Program-made: the position numbers and the translations under genes
In this document: in pieces, positions 1 to 7,708 of the stretch
How the letters are laid out: every line of letters begins with the position of its first letter
Numbering within the stretch: position 1 is the first letter of the stretch
The notes under the pieces: model-generated
What the model saw: only the letters and a program-made list of their open reading frames with translations
The model's database searches: none
Told to the model about the DNA's origin: nothing
DNA from: Prochloron sp. SP5CPC1
GTDB lineage: Bacteria > Cyanobacteriota > Cyanobacteriia > Cyanobacteriales > Prochloraceae
Assembly: GCA_014323965.1 (NCBI GenBank)
Contig: JACONB010000010.1
Coordinates: 1 to 23,753, forward strand
DNA length: 23,753 bases
Reading direction: 5' to 3'

Positions 1-531
1 GTTCCAGTACGACAGTTGAGTTTGGGTCAACGCATGCGATCGGAACTCGCCGCCGCTCTCATTCACAGTCCATCCTTGTTATTTCTTGACGAACCCACAA
101 TTGGCCTAGATGCGCCAGCTAAACTGGCCGTGCGGAAGTTTATCACACACTTGAATAAAGAATACGGTACCACCGTCATCCTCACAACTCACGACATGGA
201 TGACATTGAAGCACTTTGTCGCCGAGTTATCGTCATTGATAGCGGCAAAATTCTTTTAGATGGCAGTTTAGGGGAGCTTCGTGCCAGTGTTTCCGCAGAA
301 CGATTGCTCATTGTCGATTTAGATGAGGAAGTGAGTGATTTTCAAGATCCCGATGTCACGATAGTCTCGCAAAATCAGCACCAAATCCATCTACGCTTCG
401 ATCCCAAACAGATTTCAGTGACAAGCCTTATCAGCCGCATTACAGGTAAATACAAGGTGCAAGACCTAGTTGTGGAAAGTCTGCCGATCGAAGAAATCAT
501 TACTCAATTCTACCAAAAACAACGAGCATGA
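1..531 (+). CDS. ABC-2 exporter ATP-binding protein (5' partial)
   Basis: This is the ATPase subunit of an ABC-2 type exporter, and its N-terminal half lies before the window. The open frame runs from base 1 (reading VPVRQLSLGQRMR), so the TTG at 16 is not the true start. Visible parts are the ABC signature (LSLGQR), the Walker B motif with D-loop (LLFLDEPTIGLD) and the switch histidine (TTHD). The Walker A motif is off the window. A C-terminal accessory segment of about 80 residues follows. The stop codon overlaps the next start (ATGA at 528-531), so it is translationally coupled to the permease. The arrangement of ATPase plus two different ABC-2 permeases matches the uncharacterised COG4586/COG4587/COG3694-type systems. 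The substrate is unknown. Confidence 0.9.
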   Translation, partial: VPVRQLSLGQRMRSELAAALIHSPSLLFLDEPTIGLDAPAKLAVRKFITHLNKEYGTTVILTTHDMDDIEALCRRVIVIDSGKILLDGSLGELRASVSAERLLIVDLDEEVSDFQDPDVTIVSQNQHQIHLRFDPKQISVTSLISRITGKYKVQDLVVESLPIEEIITQFYQKQRA

Positions 532-1319
532 GTCCCTACATTGCCATTGTGAGTGCCCGGATTCGCACGCTTCTACAGTATCGTATCGCTGCTCTTGCGG
601 GAATGCTGACTCAATTGTTCTGGGGTTTAATTCGCACCATGTTGTTTACAGCCCTCTACAGTTCTAGCTCCGTCACACAGCCTCTAACTTATGGGCAGGC
701 AGTTGATTATATCTGGCTGGGACAAGCCATGTTCGCAGTTACCATGTTGACAATCGACCAAGACTTCCAAGAAATGGTTCGCACGGGTACTGTAGCCTAT
801 GAACTCCTTCGACCTATCGATCTCTACGGTCTTTGGTATTGTCGGGCAATTTCCAAGCGGATCTCCTTGATTGTACTGCGATCGCTGCCAATTTTTCTCA
901 TAGCGCTACTGTTGTTGGATTTGCATCCTCCTTCTTCTCTAGCTGCTTGCGGCGCTTGGGCCATAGCAACCCTGGGCGCTTTAGTTCTGACCAGTGCCAT
1001 CTCAACCTTAGGCAGTATCACCTTATTGTGGACAATTGCTGGAAATGGAATCAACCAACTGCTGAATGTAGCAGTCTTGATTTTTTCTGGCATTATTGTT
1101 CCGCTCCCGTTTTTCCCGGACTGGCTGCAACCCCTACTCAACTTTCTGCCATTTCGAGATCTACTAGATGCGCCTTTGCGTTTCTACATTGGTCAAATGC
1201 CTCCTGAAAGCATTTTGATCTTGGCAGCTCATCAACTTGCTTGGATTCTGGGCCTTATTATTCTCGGTCGCTTGATGCTGGCGGCTGGTCTTCGTCGTCT
1301 GGTTATTCAAGGAGGTTAA
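528..1319 (+). CDS. ABC-2 type permease, first subunit
   Basis: This is a 263-residue integral membrane protein with about six hydrophobic segments. It resembles the COG4587 group of ABC-2 permeases. A short cytoplasmic N-terminus precedes the first membrane span, and a loop with the sequence EMVRTGTVAYELLRPID matches the coupling-type loop typical of this family. It overlaps the ATPase gene by 4 bases and is followed after 2 bases by the second permease. The two permeases probably form a heterodimer driven by the ATPase. The substrate cannot be inferred. Confidence 0.88.
   Translation: MSPYIAIVSARIRTLLQYRIAALAGMLTQLFWGLIRTMLFTALYSSSSVTQPLTYGQAVDYIWLGQAMFAVTMLTIDQDFQEMVRTGTVAYELLRPIDLYGLWYCRAISKRISLIVLRSLPIFLIALLLLDLHPPSSLAACGAWAIATLGALVLTSAISTLGSITLLWTIAGNGINQLLNVAVLIFSGIIVPLPFFPDWLQPLLNFLPFRDLLDAPLRFYIGQMPPESILILAAHQLAWILGLIILGRLMLAAGLRRLVIQGG
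1309..1315 (+). promoter_or_regulatory. Strong Shine-Dalgarno for the second permease
   Basis: AAGGAGG lies 6 bases upstream of the ATG at 1322 and overlaps the end of the preceding gene. It fixes the start at 1322 rather than at the in-frame codon at 1241. Confidence 0.75.
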
Positions 1320-1321
1320 CC

Positions 1322-2125
1322 ATGCTAGATAGTCTCTACCTATATAGCCACTATCTCAGTATTTCTATCCGCAGTCAAATGCAGTATCAAACCTCCTTTA
1401 TCTTATTACTGGTGGGTTCCTTTTTGTCAACGGGTCTGGAATTTGTTGGCGTGATTGTTCTGTTGAACCGCTTTCACCATCTCCAGAACTGGAATTTGCC
1501 GGAAGTTGCTCTATTTTATGCTATTGTCAATATCTCATTCTCCCTATGCGATATGACAATGGGCAGTTTTGTAGGATTTCCCAATCTACTCAAGACTGGA
1601 GAATTCGATCGCTTTCTCTTGCGCCCTCGTAGCGCACTCCTACAGTTGATGACACAGCAACTGACATTGAACCGATTGGGGCGTTTGCTCCTAGGATTTG
1701 CAGTATTATTATGGACTGGCTTAACACTACATCTCGTCTGGTCGCCTGCAAAAATTTTATTTACAGGTTTGACAATTCTCGGAGGAGCAAGCTTTTTCCT
1801 AGGTTTGATAATTCTACAAGCAACACTTTCTTTTTGGACGATCGAAAGTCTGGAAATTCTCAGCATCGTGACCTATGGGGGAGTGGAAACGGCTCAATAT
1901 CCTCTGACGATTTACCAACCTTGGTTTCGACGCTTTTTTACTTTTGTGATTCCTCTTGCTGGTGTCAGTTATTATCCCATTCTCGTCATTTTAGAGCGAT
2001 CCGATCCTCTAGGATCGAGCGCGATCGCTCAATATCTCTCTCCTAGCATTGGTTTTTTATTCCTTTGGATATGTCTAAAAATTTGGCAATTTGGCCTCAG
2101 ACACTATCGCTCATCCGGCTCTTAA
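1322..2125 (+). CDS. ABC-2 type permease, second subunit
   Basis: This is a 267-residue membrane protein resembling COG3694-type permeases, starting MLDSLYLYSHYLSISIRSQM. The start at 1322 is chosen because AAGGAGG lies 6 bases upstream. An in-frame upstream extension to 1241 would overlap the first permease. The segment TGEFDRFLLRPRSALLQL is the equivalent of the TGTVAYELLRPID loop in the first permease, which supports a paralogous pair. About six membrane spans are visible. It is the last intact gene of the exporter operon. Confidence 0.88.
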   Translation: MLDSLYLYSHYLSISIRSQMQYQTSFILLLVGSFLSTGLEFVGVIVLLNRFHHLQNWNLPEVALFYAIVNISFSLCDMTMGSFVGFPNLLKTGEFDRFLLRPRSALLQLMTQQLTLNRLGRLLLGFAVLLWTGLTLHLVWSPAKILFTGLTILGGASFFLGLIILQATLSFWTIESLEILSIVTYGGVETAQYPLTIYQPWFRRFFTFVIPLAGVSYYPILVILERSDPLGSSAIAQYLSPSIGFLFLWICLKIWQFGLRHYRSSGS

Positions 2126-2130
2126 AATGA

Positions 2131-2667
2131 ATACATAAGGTTTATCTGGAAAGAAAAGATAGGAATAATCTCAATTTTTTCATAATTTCAGGAACAAAAA
2201 AGCTCAAAAAAAAGCTCGGCGATCGCCCATACGTAGGGTGGAGTAAAGAAGAGCAAGAGGAGCAACGAAGCCTTTATCTAAGTGGTCAACACAAGACCCT
2301 AGAAAATTTACCTTGGGGTACGATAGGTCCGAACGCAATTACTTATTTTGCTAAACTTTTAGAGTTAGAGAAGTTCGCCCAGCCTCAGGAGGTATTCTAT
2401 CCAGTACATTGGCGTGATGCTCTTAACCTGTTTGAGCCAAATTTTCCCCACGCCGATTTTATTACTGAAAAAACTTTTACTGTTCATCTATGGAATGAGT
2501 GTATAAAATGGCTTAAGCCATATCCCCCTCCAAAAGGCTCTTTTATCTATGATATTTGCCAACAACATAACATTAAGACCCCTAGCTATTTAAGTGCAAG
2601 TTTGGATCGCTTCTCCAATAAGCTCAAGCAAAAACTTAAACAAGTCAGGAAACGGCTGACCAAATAA
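2131..2667 (+). pseudogene. Glycosyltransferase remnant lacking a 5' end
   Basis: An open frame of about 179 codons ends with TAA at 2665-2667 but has no usable start; the frame is closed upstream by the TGA at 2128-2130. From about 2220 it reads like the C-terminal part of an alpha-1,4-glycosyltransferase/OCH1-like protein. Visible blocks are WGTIGPNAITYFAK, EVFYPVHW and TVHLWNE, in the order expected of that family (GP...T, FYP.HW, HLWN), followed by a basic tail (KLKQKLKQVRKRLTK). The DXD-containing N-terminal catalytic half is absent. It lies directly behind the exporter operon, so the remnant was probably joined there by deletion or insertion. The family call is from motif memory only. 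Confidence 0.6.
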
Positions 2668-2693
2668 TCCTTGACTTTCCGTAGGATAATTAA

Positions 2694-2715
2694 GGAGCAA
2701 TTCATGAGTGGGCGG
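2694..2715. repeat. Degenerate copy of the GCCCGC/GCGGGC palindrome family
   Basis: GGAGCAATTCATGAGTGGGCGG is a diverged relative of the palindrome at 12589-12609, sharing the central CAATTCAT. It lies in the gene-free stretch 2668-2919, which otherwise holds only repeats. Confidence 0.4.
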
Positions 2716-2797
2716 TGATTATGGCGGATTGGCGATGCTGATATTACCAATAATATAACATCTTATAATGGGAATGTCAAGGGTTTTTTGGGGTGCT

Positions 2798-2823
2798 GTT
2801 GGGTTTCGTGCCTCAACCCAACC
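2798..2823. repeat. TTGGGTT...AACCCAA dispersed inverted repeat
   Basis: TTGGGTT (2799-2805) pairs with AACCCAA (2815-2821) around the loop TCGTGCCTC. A similar but diverged element occurs at 11697-11723. Such repeats are common between genes in cyanobacteria. It could fold into a hairpin in RNA. Confidence 0.55.
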
Positions 2824-2861
2824 TACGGTATATCTGCGTTTATCTGTGGTTTTATAAATTA

Positions 2862-2886
2862 GCTCGCAATTCATTTGTGGGGGGAG
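2862..2886. repeat. Copy of the GCCCGC/GCGGGC palindrome family
   Basis: GCTCGCAATTCATTTG followed by TGGGGGGAGC shares the core CGCAATTCATT with the better-preserved copy at 12589-12609. The outer GCTC...GAGC arms can pair. Confidence 0.45.
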
Positions 2887-2903
2887 CTTGATCGCGGGTT
2901 GAA

Positions 2904-2923
2904 GGTGGGCGATGCTACCCTAC
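2904..2923. repeat. Degenerate GGTGGGC...CCCTAC palindrome at the ferredoxin stop
   Basis: GGTGGGCGATGCTACCCTAC is a variant of the palindrome at 17552 and 19501. On the minus strand its terminal GTAGGG supplies the TAG stop (2920-2922) of the ferredoxin gene. Confidence 0.6.
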
Positions 2924-3147
2924 GAGGGTGTTTTTTGTAAATCAGGTCTTTCTTCAGGAACGATCGCCCCTTTAACTGGACAGACTTCTAAACAAATACC
3001 GCAGTCAATGCAGATATTAAAGTCAATCCAATACCAATCTGTTCCTTTAGCATTTTTTCCTGGACCTTGATGAATACAAGCAACGGGACATGCAGTGGTG
3101 CAGTCAGCTATTCCTTCGCAAATTCCAGTAACAATACTGTGAGACAT
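2920..3147 (-). CDS. Small two-cluster (4Fe-4S) ferredoxin
   Basis: This is a 75-residue ferredoxin carrying electrons in the cytoplasm. Two cysteine sets are visible: C10, C16, C20, C24 (CEGIADCTTACPVAC) and C46-x2-C49-x2-C52-x3-C56-Pro. The first set has an expanded first spacing, as in seven-iron or low-potential bacterial ferredoxins. It starts 15 bases after the stop of the hisG gene and is probably co-transcribed with it. Its stop codon lies in a dispersed palindrome, so the last few residues may not be ancestral. The partner is unknown. Confidence 0.85.
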   Translation of the reverse strand: MSHSIVTGICEGIADCTTACPVACIHQGPGKNAKGTDWYWIDFNICIDCGICLEVCPVKGAIVPEERPDLQKTPS

Positions 3148-3162
3148 AATTATTCTTGGTTA

Positions 3163-4170
3163 TTAGTGGTTCAATTTGGTGATTAAATATTCATAAATAT
3201 TGGAGCGATCGCCAAAGATATAATTGGATGTAAATCCGGTAATATCCCTCCCTCCTACTCGACGCAAATGTTCCACCGCCGCAGAAACATCTTTCTTGGA
3301 GACTACTATAGTAGCTCCATAGCAATCATCTTCTGCTCCGTAAACTTTAGCCACGGTAGGTCCTGCTAAACCTGCTAAACCTGCTATATCCAAGTCTTGC
3401 GTGAGTTTTTGCCCAATTTCTTCAGGAGAATTACCTCGTACATTAGCAGTGAGGGAGATGTACTTTTTCCCCAGGCTATGGGCTTCAATTAACTCTAACA
3501 TTACCTTGGTGGTGGCTAACTTCTCCTGATTCCCTTTTAAAGTGTTCCTATTACCTATCAAACAAGCTTCCGATTCAATGATATTCCCGTCTAAGAGACG
3601 CTTTAAGCGATTTTCCCTTAAAGTTGTCCCTGTGGAGGTTAGATCAACGATGGCGTCGGCATAACCCATACTGGGGGCAGCTTCTAGAGCGCCGTGAGCT
3701 TCCACTAGGGAGAAGTTAACAATTCGTTTGCTGTAAAACCACTGGCGGGTTAAATTGGGATATTTAGTGGCAATGCGCATATCTCGACCTTTTTCTTTAA
3801 AAACTAAGGTCAAATCTGCTAAATCTTGGCTACTTGTTACGTCGATCCAACTATCAGGAACGGCCAAAACTAAATCACAACCACCATAACCGAGGCGATG
3901 GCAAATAACTATCACATTGTCGTAATCTCTCCCATTTTCCCGCACTATATCGTAACCAGTAATTCCCAGATCCACACTTTCTTCTGCCACTTTGGTAAAA
4001 ATATCAGCAGCCCTTTGAAAAAGCACCGAGATACCTAAAGCAGGAATAGTACCAACATATTGTCGTTCGTTGGGGCGAGATACTTTTAAGCCAGCAGCAG
4101 CGAAGAATTGTCTGGTATCCTTGTCTAGAGCACCTTTACTGGGTAGGGCAATTTTCAGATTACTCATCAT
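3163..4170 (-). CDS. hisG: ATP phosphoribosyltransferase, long form
   Basis: This enzyme catalyses the first step of histidine biosynthesis, joining ATP and PRPP to give phosphoribosyl-ATP. It has 335 residues, longer than the roughly 210-residue short form that needs HisZ. The catalytic part begins LKIALPSKGALDKDT and carries the PRPP-binding motif DAIVDLTSTGTTLREN. A C-terminal extension of about 100 residues, from KKYISLTANVRG onward, looks like the ACT-like regulatory domain of long HisG, which gives histidine feedback in known enzymes. It overlaps the upstream HisRS-like gene by 11 bases. A triplicated CCTGCTAAA-like stretch (near 3361) encodes LAGLAG. The start is MM at 4170; the second Met is equally possible. 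Confidence 0.88.
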   Translation of the reverse strand: MMSNLKIALPSKGALDKDTRQFFAAAGLKVSRPNERQYVGTIPALGISVLFQRAADIFTKVAEESVDLGITGYDIVRENGRDYDNVIVICHRLGYGGCDLVLAVPDSWIDVTSSQDLADLTLVFKEKGRDMRIATKYPNLTRQWFYSKRIVNFSLVEAHGALEAAPSMGYADAIVDLTSTGTTLRENRLKRLLDGNIIESEACLIGNRNTLKGNQEKLATTKVMLELIEAHSLGKKYISLTANVRGNSPEEIGQKLTQDLDIAGLAGLAGPTVAKVYGAEDDCYGATIVVSKKDVSAAVEHLRRVGGRDITGFTSNYIFGDRSNIYEYLITKLNH

Positions 4171-5674
4171 TTTCTCTCCTCATAACCATGACTGCTTCTT
4201 CTAAGGGTAATTGTTGTTGTTGGCGAGTTGCCATATTTTTTACTACGACAACATTTGCCAATCTTTCCGCTTCTCCCACTACAATAACAAAGGGAATGGT
4301 TTGTTTGGCAGCATATTTTAAACTGGTGGACAGATTTTTCCCTCGCACCTCCAAAACTACTCTCAACCCCTTTGAGCGCAATTTTTCGCCCACTTCTATA
4401 CTGTAGCAATGTTCAGCAGCACTAAGAGGTACAATTAAAGCATCTACTGCCCTCTCTTCTACCACTGGCAGTATACCTTCACTTTCCATGGCTAACCTAA
4501 TTCTCTCAATGCCGAAAGAGAAACCACTAGCGGGGATATCATTATTTCCTCCCAGGGTTTTCACCAAATCGTCGTACCTACCACCACCACAGAGTTGCCG
4601 TTCTTGTCCCAAAGTTTCGTGATGGATTTCAAATATTGTCCCTGTATAATACTGCAAGCCACGACTCAAGCCGAAATCTAAGATTATTCGAGTTGAGTCT
4701 ATATTGTAGGAAGGCAGTATGGCCAAAATCTCCTCCAATTCTCCTAAACCTCCACTATCCATATGATAACTTGCCAACAACTGTCGAGCTGAGGGGAGAA
4801 CTTCCTGGGGTTTACCTTGCAGTTGTGCTAATTGTTCCATAAAATCTAAGGCTTTCAACCACAGTGGCTTTTGCTCTGCTCGCTGAATTTTCCCCATGAG
4901 ACTATTAGCGATGTCCATTTTTTGGCGGTTACCAACTAAATTAACATTGGTACTCTCTAACAGTTCCAAAATAGTTGCCTTAGCCTCTTCTTCGGACAAA
5001 CCTTGCAAGAGATGTTGTAGCCTTGAAGTTTCTACCAGGTTGTCTGGGGGACAAATCTCTTCTATAGCTGCTTCTAGAGCTGCTCTCCCCACCTTGCGCA
5101 ACTCCTCTATTTGGCTCAGGAGGAAGTTCCCCAGACGTCTTTCCAGGGGCATAGTTCTCAAAAACTGATTCAGCAGGGAAATATTTCCCAGCACCACCCG
5201 GTAATCCTTCAATCCCAACTTATCTAAACTCTGACAAGCTAAGGCAATCATTTCTGCATCCGCCATGGAACCCGCTGCACCGATGGCTTCCACTCCCATT
5301 TGGGTAAACTGGCGATATCGGCCTCGCTGAGGCTTTTCATAGCGAAACACCGGTCCTGAGTAGTACAAACGTACTGGTAGGGGTTCTCCTTGGAGTGTGG
5401 TCTGGATATAAGCACGAGCCACTGAAGCCGTTAATTCTGGACGAAGGCAGAGACGGCGATTATGATAGGTAAAGTCGTACATGCGGGAGATTAATTCTTC
5501 CCCAGACTTGCGCAAAAAGAGTTCCGTATACTCAATCACAGGTACGTCTAGGGGACGATAACCAAAAGACTGGAAGCAGCTACTGAGTTGATTTTCGATT
5601 TGCTTTTGTAGTTGGTAAGTTGGGGGTAAGACGTCGTTTACCCCTCGGACTGTTTCTACTTTCGGATTGCGCAT
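4160..5674 (-). CDS. Histidyl-tRNA synthetase-like protein
   Basis: This is a 504-residue class II aminoacyl-tRNA synthetase-fold protein. Motif 1 region is RGVNDVLPP. Motif 2 is FRYEKPQRGRYRQFTQMGVEAIG, shown here by its key residues FRYE and RQF. The HisA motif is SRGLQYYTGTIFE, with Gln where HisRS usually has Asp but with the Arg retained. The HisB motif is CGGGRYDDL, and motif 3 is SGFSFGIERIRLAM. A C-terminal anticodon-binding-like domain begins near VDALIVPLS. It could be a true tRNA ligase of the longer, eukaryote-like type or a HisZ-like regulator of HisG. It overlaps hisG by 11 bases, which suggests a role tied to histidine. HisZ normally pairs with short HisG, so I leave the symbol blank. 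Confidence 0.8.
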   Translation of the reverse strand: MRNPKVETVRGVNDVLPPTYQLQKQIENQLSSCFQSFGYRPLDVPVIEYTELFLRKSGEELISRMYDFTYHNRRLCLRPELTASVARAYIQTTLQGEPLPVRLYYSGPVFRYEKPQRGRYRQFTQMGVEAIGAAGSMADAEMIALACQSLDKLGLKDYRVVLGNISLLNQFLRTMPLERRLGNFLLSQIEELRKVGRAALEAAIEEICPPDNLVETSRLQHLLQGLSEEEAKATILELLESTNVNLVGNRQKMDIANSLMGKIQRAEQKPLWLKALDFMEQLAQLQGKPQEVLPSARQLLASYHMDSGGLGELEEILAILPSYNIDSTRIILDFGLSRGLQYYTGTIFEIHHETLGQERQLCGGGRYDDLVKTLGGNNDIPASGFSFGIERIRLAMESEGILPVVEERAVDALIVPLSAAEHCYSIEVGEKLRSKGLRVVLEVRGKNLSTSLKYAAKQTIPFVIVVGEAERLANVVVVKNMATRQQQQLPLEEAVMVMRRENDE

Positions 5675-5715
5675 ATAATATAATGTGGATATAAATCAGC
5701 CCACTATGATAGGAT

Positions 5716-5743
5716 AGTATAGAGCAACCCCCCTCTACTGTAA
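5716..5743 (-). promoter_or_regulatory. Possible promoter for the hisS-like/hisG/ferredoxin operon
   Basis: Read on the minus strand, TTACAG (5738-5743) and TATACT (5716-5721) are 16 bases apart and lie about 40 bases before the ATG at 5674. The region separates divergent genes. This is a consensus match only. Confidence 0.3.
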
Positions 5744-5778
5744 GATTACTGGATAGAGCATTTTATAAAACACTCCAT

Positions 5779-6102
5779 ATGAGCCAAACGAAACAAACTG
5801 TCATTGCTCCATCTATTCTTTCAGCAGACTTTAGCCGTTTAGGAGCAGAAATTGAAGCCGTGGACGCTGCTGGTGCAGACTGGATCCACGTAGACGTCAT
5901 GGATGGTCGATTCGTCCCCAATATTACCATTGGTTGCCACCCCAGTTGCAGACTGCTGTTAAGAAATGTGATAAAATTGATTATAATTAGAACCAGACTA
6001 TATAATATTGCCGTTTCAACCAACTGTGTTTACCGCTACCTTAGCCCAACAAACTCGAACAAAAGACGACTTGCTGCCCAAAGACCTATTTGCTGCCATT
6101 GA
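5779..6102 (+). pseudogene. rpe: Ribulose-phosphate 3-epimerase, N-terminal fragment
   Basis: Rpe interconverts ribulose-5-phosphate and xylulose-5-phosphate in the Calvin and pentose phosphate cycles. Residues 1-52 are a clear Rpe N-terminus (APSILSADFSRLG, WIHVDVMDGRFVPNITIG), including the catalytic-region Asp in HVDVMDG. After Gly52 (base 5934) similarity ends abruptly. The frame then reads CHPSCRLLLRN and runs on to a stop at 6102 inside nadA. Normal Rpe has about 230 residues, so three quarters of the barrel, including the second catalytic Asp, is missing. The gene appears to have been joined to the nadA leader by a deletion, or by an assembly error. A complete rpe would be expected elsewhere in an autotroph. 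Confidence 0.85.
5959..5987 (+). promoter_or_regulatory. Possible nadA promoter
   Basis: TATAAT (5982-5987) has a weak -35-like TTAAGA (5959-5964) 17 bases upstream; a second TATAAT is at 6001-6006. The segment lies between the rpe break and nadA and probably is the native nadA leader. Confidence 0.3.
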
Positions 6103-6997
6103 AGTGCTCAAACAGGAACTAAATGCGGTCATTCTCGCTCACTATTACCAAGATCCGGATATTCAAGATATTGCAGACTATATCGGCGATTCTCTCGGTC
6201 TTGCGCAAAAAGCAGCAGCAACCAATGCGGATACCATTGTCTTTGCTGGAGTTCACTTCATGGCAGAAACGGCGAAAATCCTCAATCCCGACAAACTTGT
6301 GTTGTTACCGGATTTAAACGCTGGTTGTTCCCTGGCTGATAGTTGTCCACCGGAAGAATTTGCCCCTTTCAAAGCAGCTCATCCCCATCACGTGGTAGTA
6401 TCCTATATAAATTGCTCTGCTGCAATTAAAGCCATGAGCGATATTATTTGTACTAGTTCTAACGCTGTTAAGATTGTCAGTCAAATTCCGGAAGAACAGG
6501 GGATTATCTTTGCCCCAGACAGAAACTTGGGTCGCTATGTGATGGAGCAAACGGGGCGGGACTTGTTATTGTGGGAAGGTAGCTGTATTGTCCACGAGAC
6601 ATTTTCGGAAAAGAAAATTGTGCAGCTACAAGTAGAACACCCAGAAGCGGAAATTATCGCTCACCCAGAATGCGAACCTAACCTACTGCGCCACGCCAGC
6701 TATATCGGTTCTACTACCGCCCTGTTAAAATATTGCCAAACCAGCCCAAGGGAGGTATTTATTATCGCTACAGAGCCGGGAATTATTCACCAAATGCAAA
6801 AGGAAGCACCGTCCAAATGCTTTATTCCTGCTCCGCCGATTAATAATTGTGCCTGTAACGAGTGTCCCCATATGCGGCTGAATACTTTAGAGAAATTGTA
6901 TTTAGCCATGAAGCACCGAGCACCAGAGATTGTTCTTTCCCAGGAGATAAGCATTGCAGCGAAAAGACCTATTGAGCGTATGCTAGAGTTGTCATAA
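6008..6997 (+). CDS. nadA: Quinolinate synthase NadA
   Basis: NadA condenses iminoaspartate with dihydroxyacetone phosphate to quinolinate for NAD synthesis, using a [4Fe-4S] cluster. The protein is complete at 323-329 residues. Typical blocks are present: LAHYYQDPDIQDIADYIGDS, AGCSLADSCPPE, SYINCSA, CTSSNA, HPECEPN, TEPGIIHQM and NNCACNECPHM. The three cluster cysteines are expected in the CSLADSC, HPEC and CNEC regions. The start could be TTG at 6008 or GTG at 6026. The GTG gives VFTATLAQ, closer to the usual N-terminus, and seems more likely. It overlaps the tail of the broken rpe frame. Confidence 0.93.
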   Translation: MPFQPTVFTATLAQQTRTKDDLLPKDLFAAIEVLKQELNAVILAHYYQDPDIQDIADYIGDSLGLAQKAAATNADTIVFAGVHFMAETAKILNPDKLVLLPDLNAGCSLADSCPPEEFAPFKAAHPHHVVVSYINCSAAIKAMSDIICTSSNAVKIVSQIPEEQGIIFAPDRNLGRYVMEQTGRDLLLWEGSCIVHETFSEKKIVQLQVEHPEAEIIAHPECEPNLLRHASYIGSTTALLKYCQTSPREVFIIATEPGIIHQMQKEAPSKCFIPAPPINNCACNECPHMRLNTLEKLYLAMKHRAPEIVLSQEISIAAKRPIERMLELS

Positions 6998-7027
6998 TAG
7001 TTTTATGCATTAACTAGTAACAGCAGT

Positions 7028-7669
7028 TTAAGATAGCTCGAAGATAAAAGTAACCTTGTCTTCTTTTCCTAGAGCTATGCGATCGCCTGGCCCAAGTTGA
7101 TGGCGATTGCCAGGAACCAGGTTGTTATGGTTAACATAAGTACCATTTGAGCTACCTAAATCCTCAATAAAAAAAGTATCTCCTTCTAAGCGAATATCAG
7201 CATGAACTCGAGAAACAATCTCTGAATTGGGAAAACCTGCCACATCAATATCTGGGGAAATATGGTCATTGGGCTTACCAATATGAATAATCGGCAGATT
7301 TGACGGTATTTCAATAGTTGTATTGGTTTGCAGATGTACTAATTGAGCTGCTCGAATTTGGAGCAAAGTGGGAGCGGGACAGGGTGGAGCCGTTTTTTCT
7401 TCCGACTCTGGCTTGCTCATCACCAATTCTGGGTTCTGGTTTTCAACTGATCCGGGAAGGTCGGAAGTATTCACCATGGTTTCTCTCAATTGTTCGGCAT
7501 TTTCGGCTGGTGGTAAATTTAAACCACATTGACCGCAGAAGGTGGCATCTAGTTGTATGGTAGCGCCGCAATGAGGGCAGCTACTGGTAGTGGGTAAAGG
7601 AGTATAGCAAGCTTCGCAGGCAAGTGCTGCTTCCGGATTTTGGTGATTGCAGTTAGGACAGACAATCAT
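7028..7669 (-). CDS. Double zinc-ribbon and FHA domain protein
   Basis: This is a 213-residue protein. Two zinc-ribbon units lie at the N-terminus (C4/C7 with C18/C21, and C31/C34 with C45/C48). A Pro/Glu-rich linker follows (about residues 50-105). A C-terminal FHA domain (about 110-213) shows the phosphothreonine-binding signature SRVHADI...GSSNGTYVN. FHA domains bind phosphothreonine peptides, so this is probably an adaptor for Ser/Thr kinase signalling. No kinase is in the window. It stands downstream of pgl on the same strand, with a gap of about 40 bases. Confidence 0.85.
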   Translation of the reverse strand: MIVCPNCNHQNPEAALACEACYTPLPTTSSCPHCGATIQLDATFCGQCGLNLPPAENAEQLRETMVNTSDLPGSVENQNPELVMSKPESEEKTAPPCPAPTLLQIRAAQLVHLQTNTTIEIPSNLPIIHIGKPNDHISPDIDVAGFPNSEIVSRVHADIRLEGDTFFIEDLGSSNGTYVNHNNLVPGNRHQLGPGDRIALGKEDKVTFIFELS

Positions 7670-7708
7670 TTTTTGTTATTTGTTTCTTATTGGGGGGAAT
7701 TATTAATT

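Noticed and set aside
824..1141. Long antisense frames inside the ABC permease, hisS-like, rpe and protease genes
   Set aside because: They are shadows of well-supported genes on the other strand or frame and have no domain signal.
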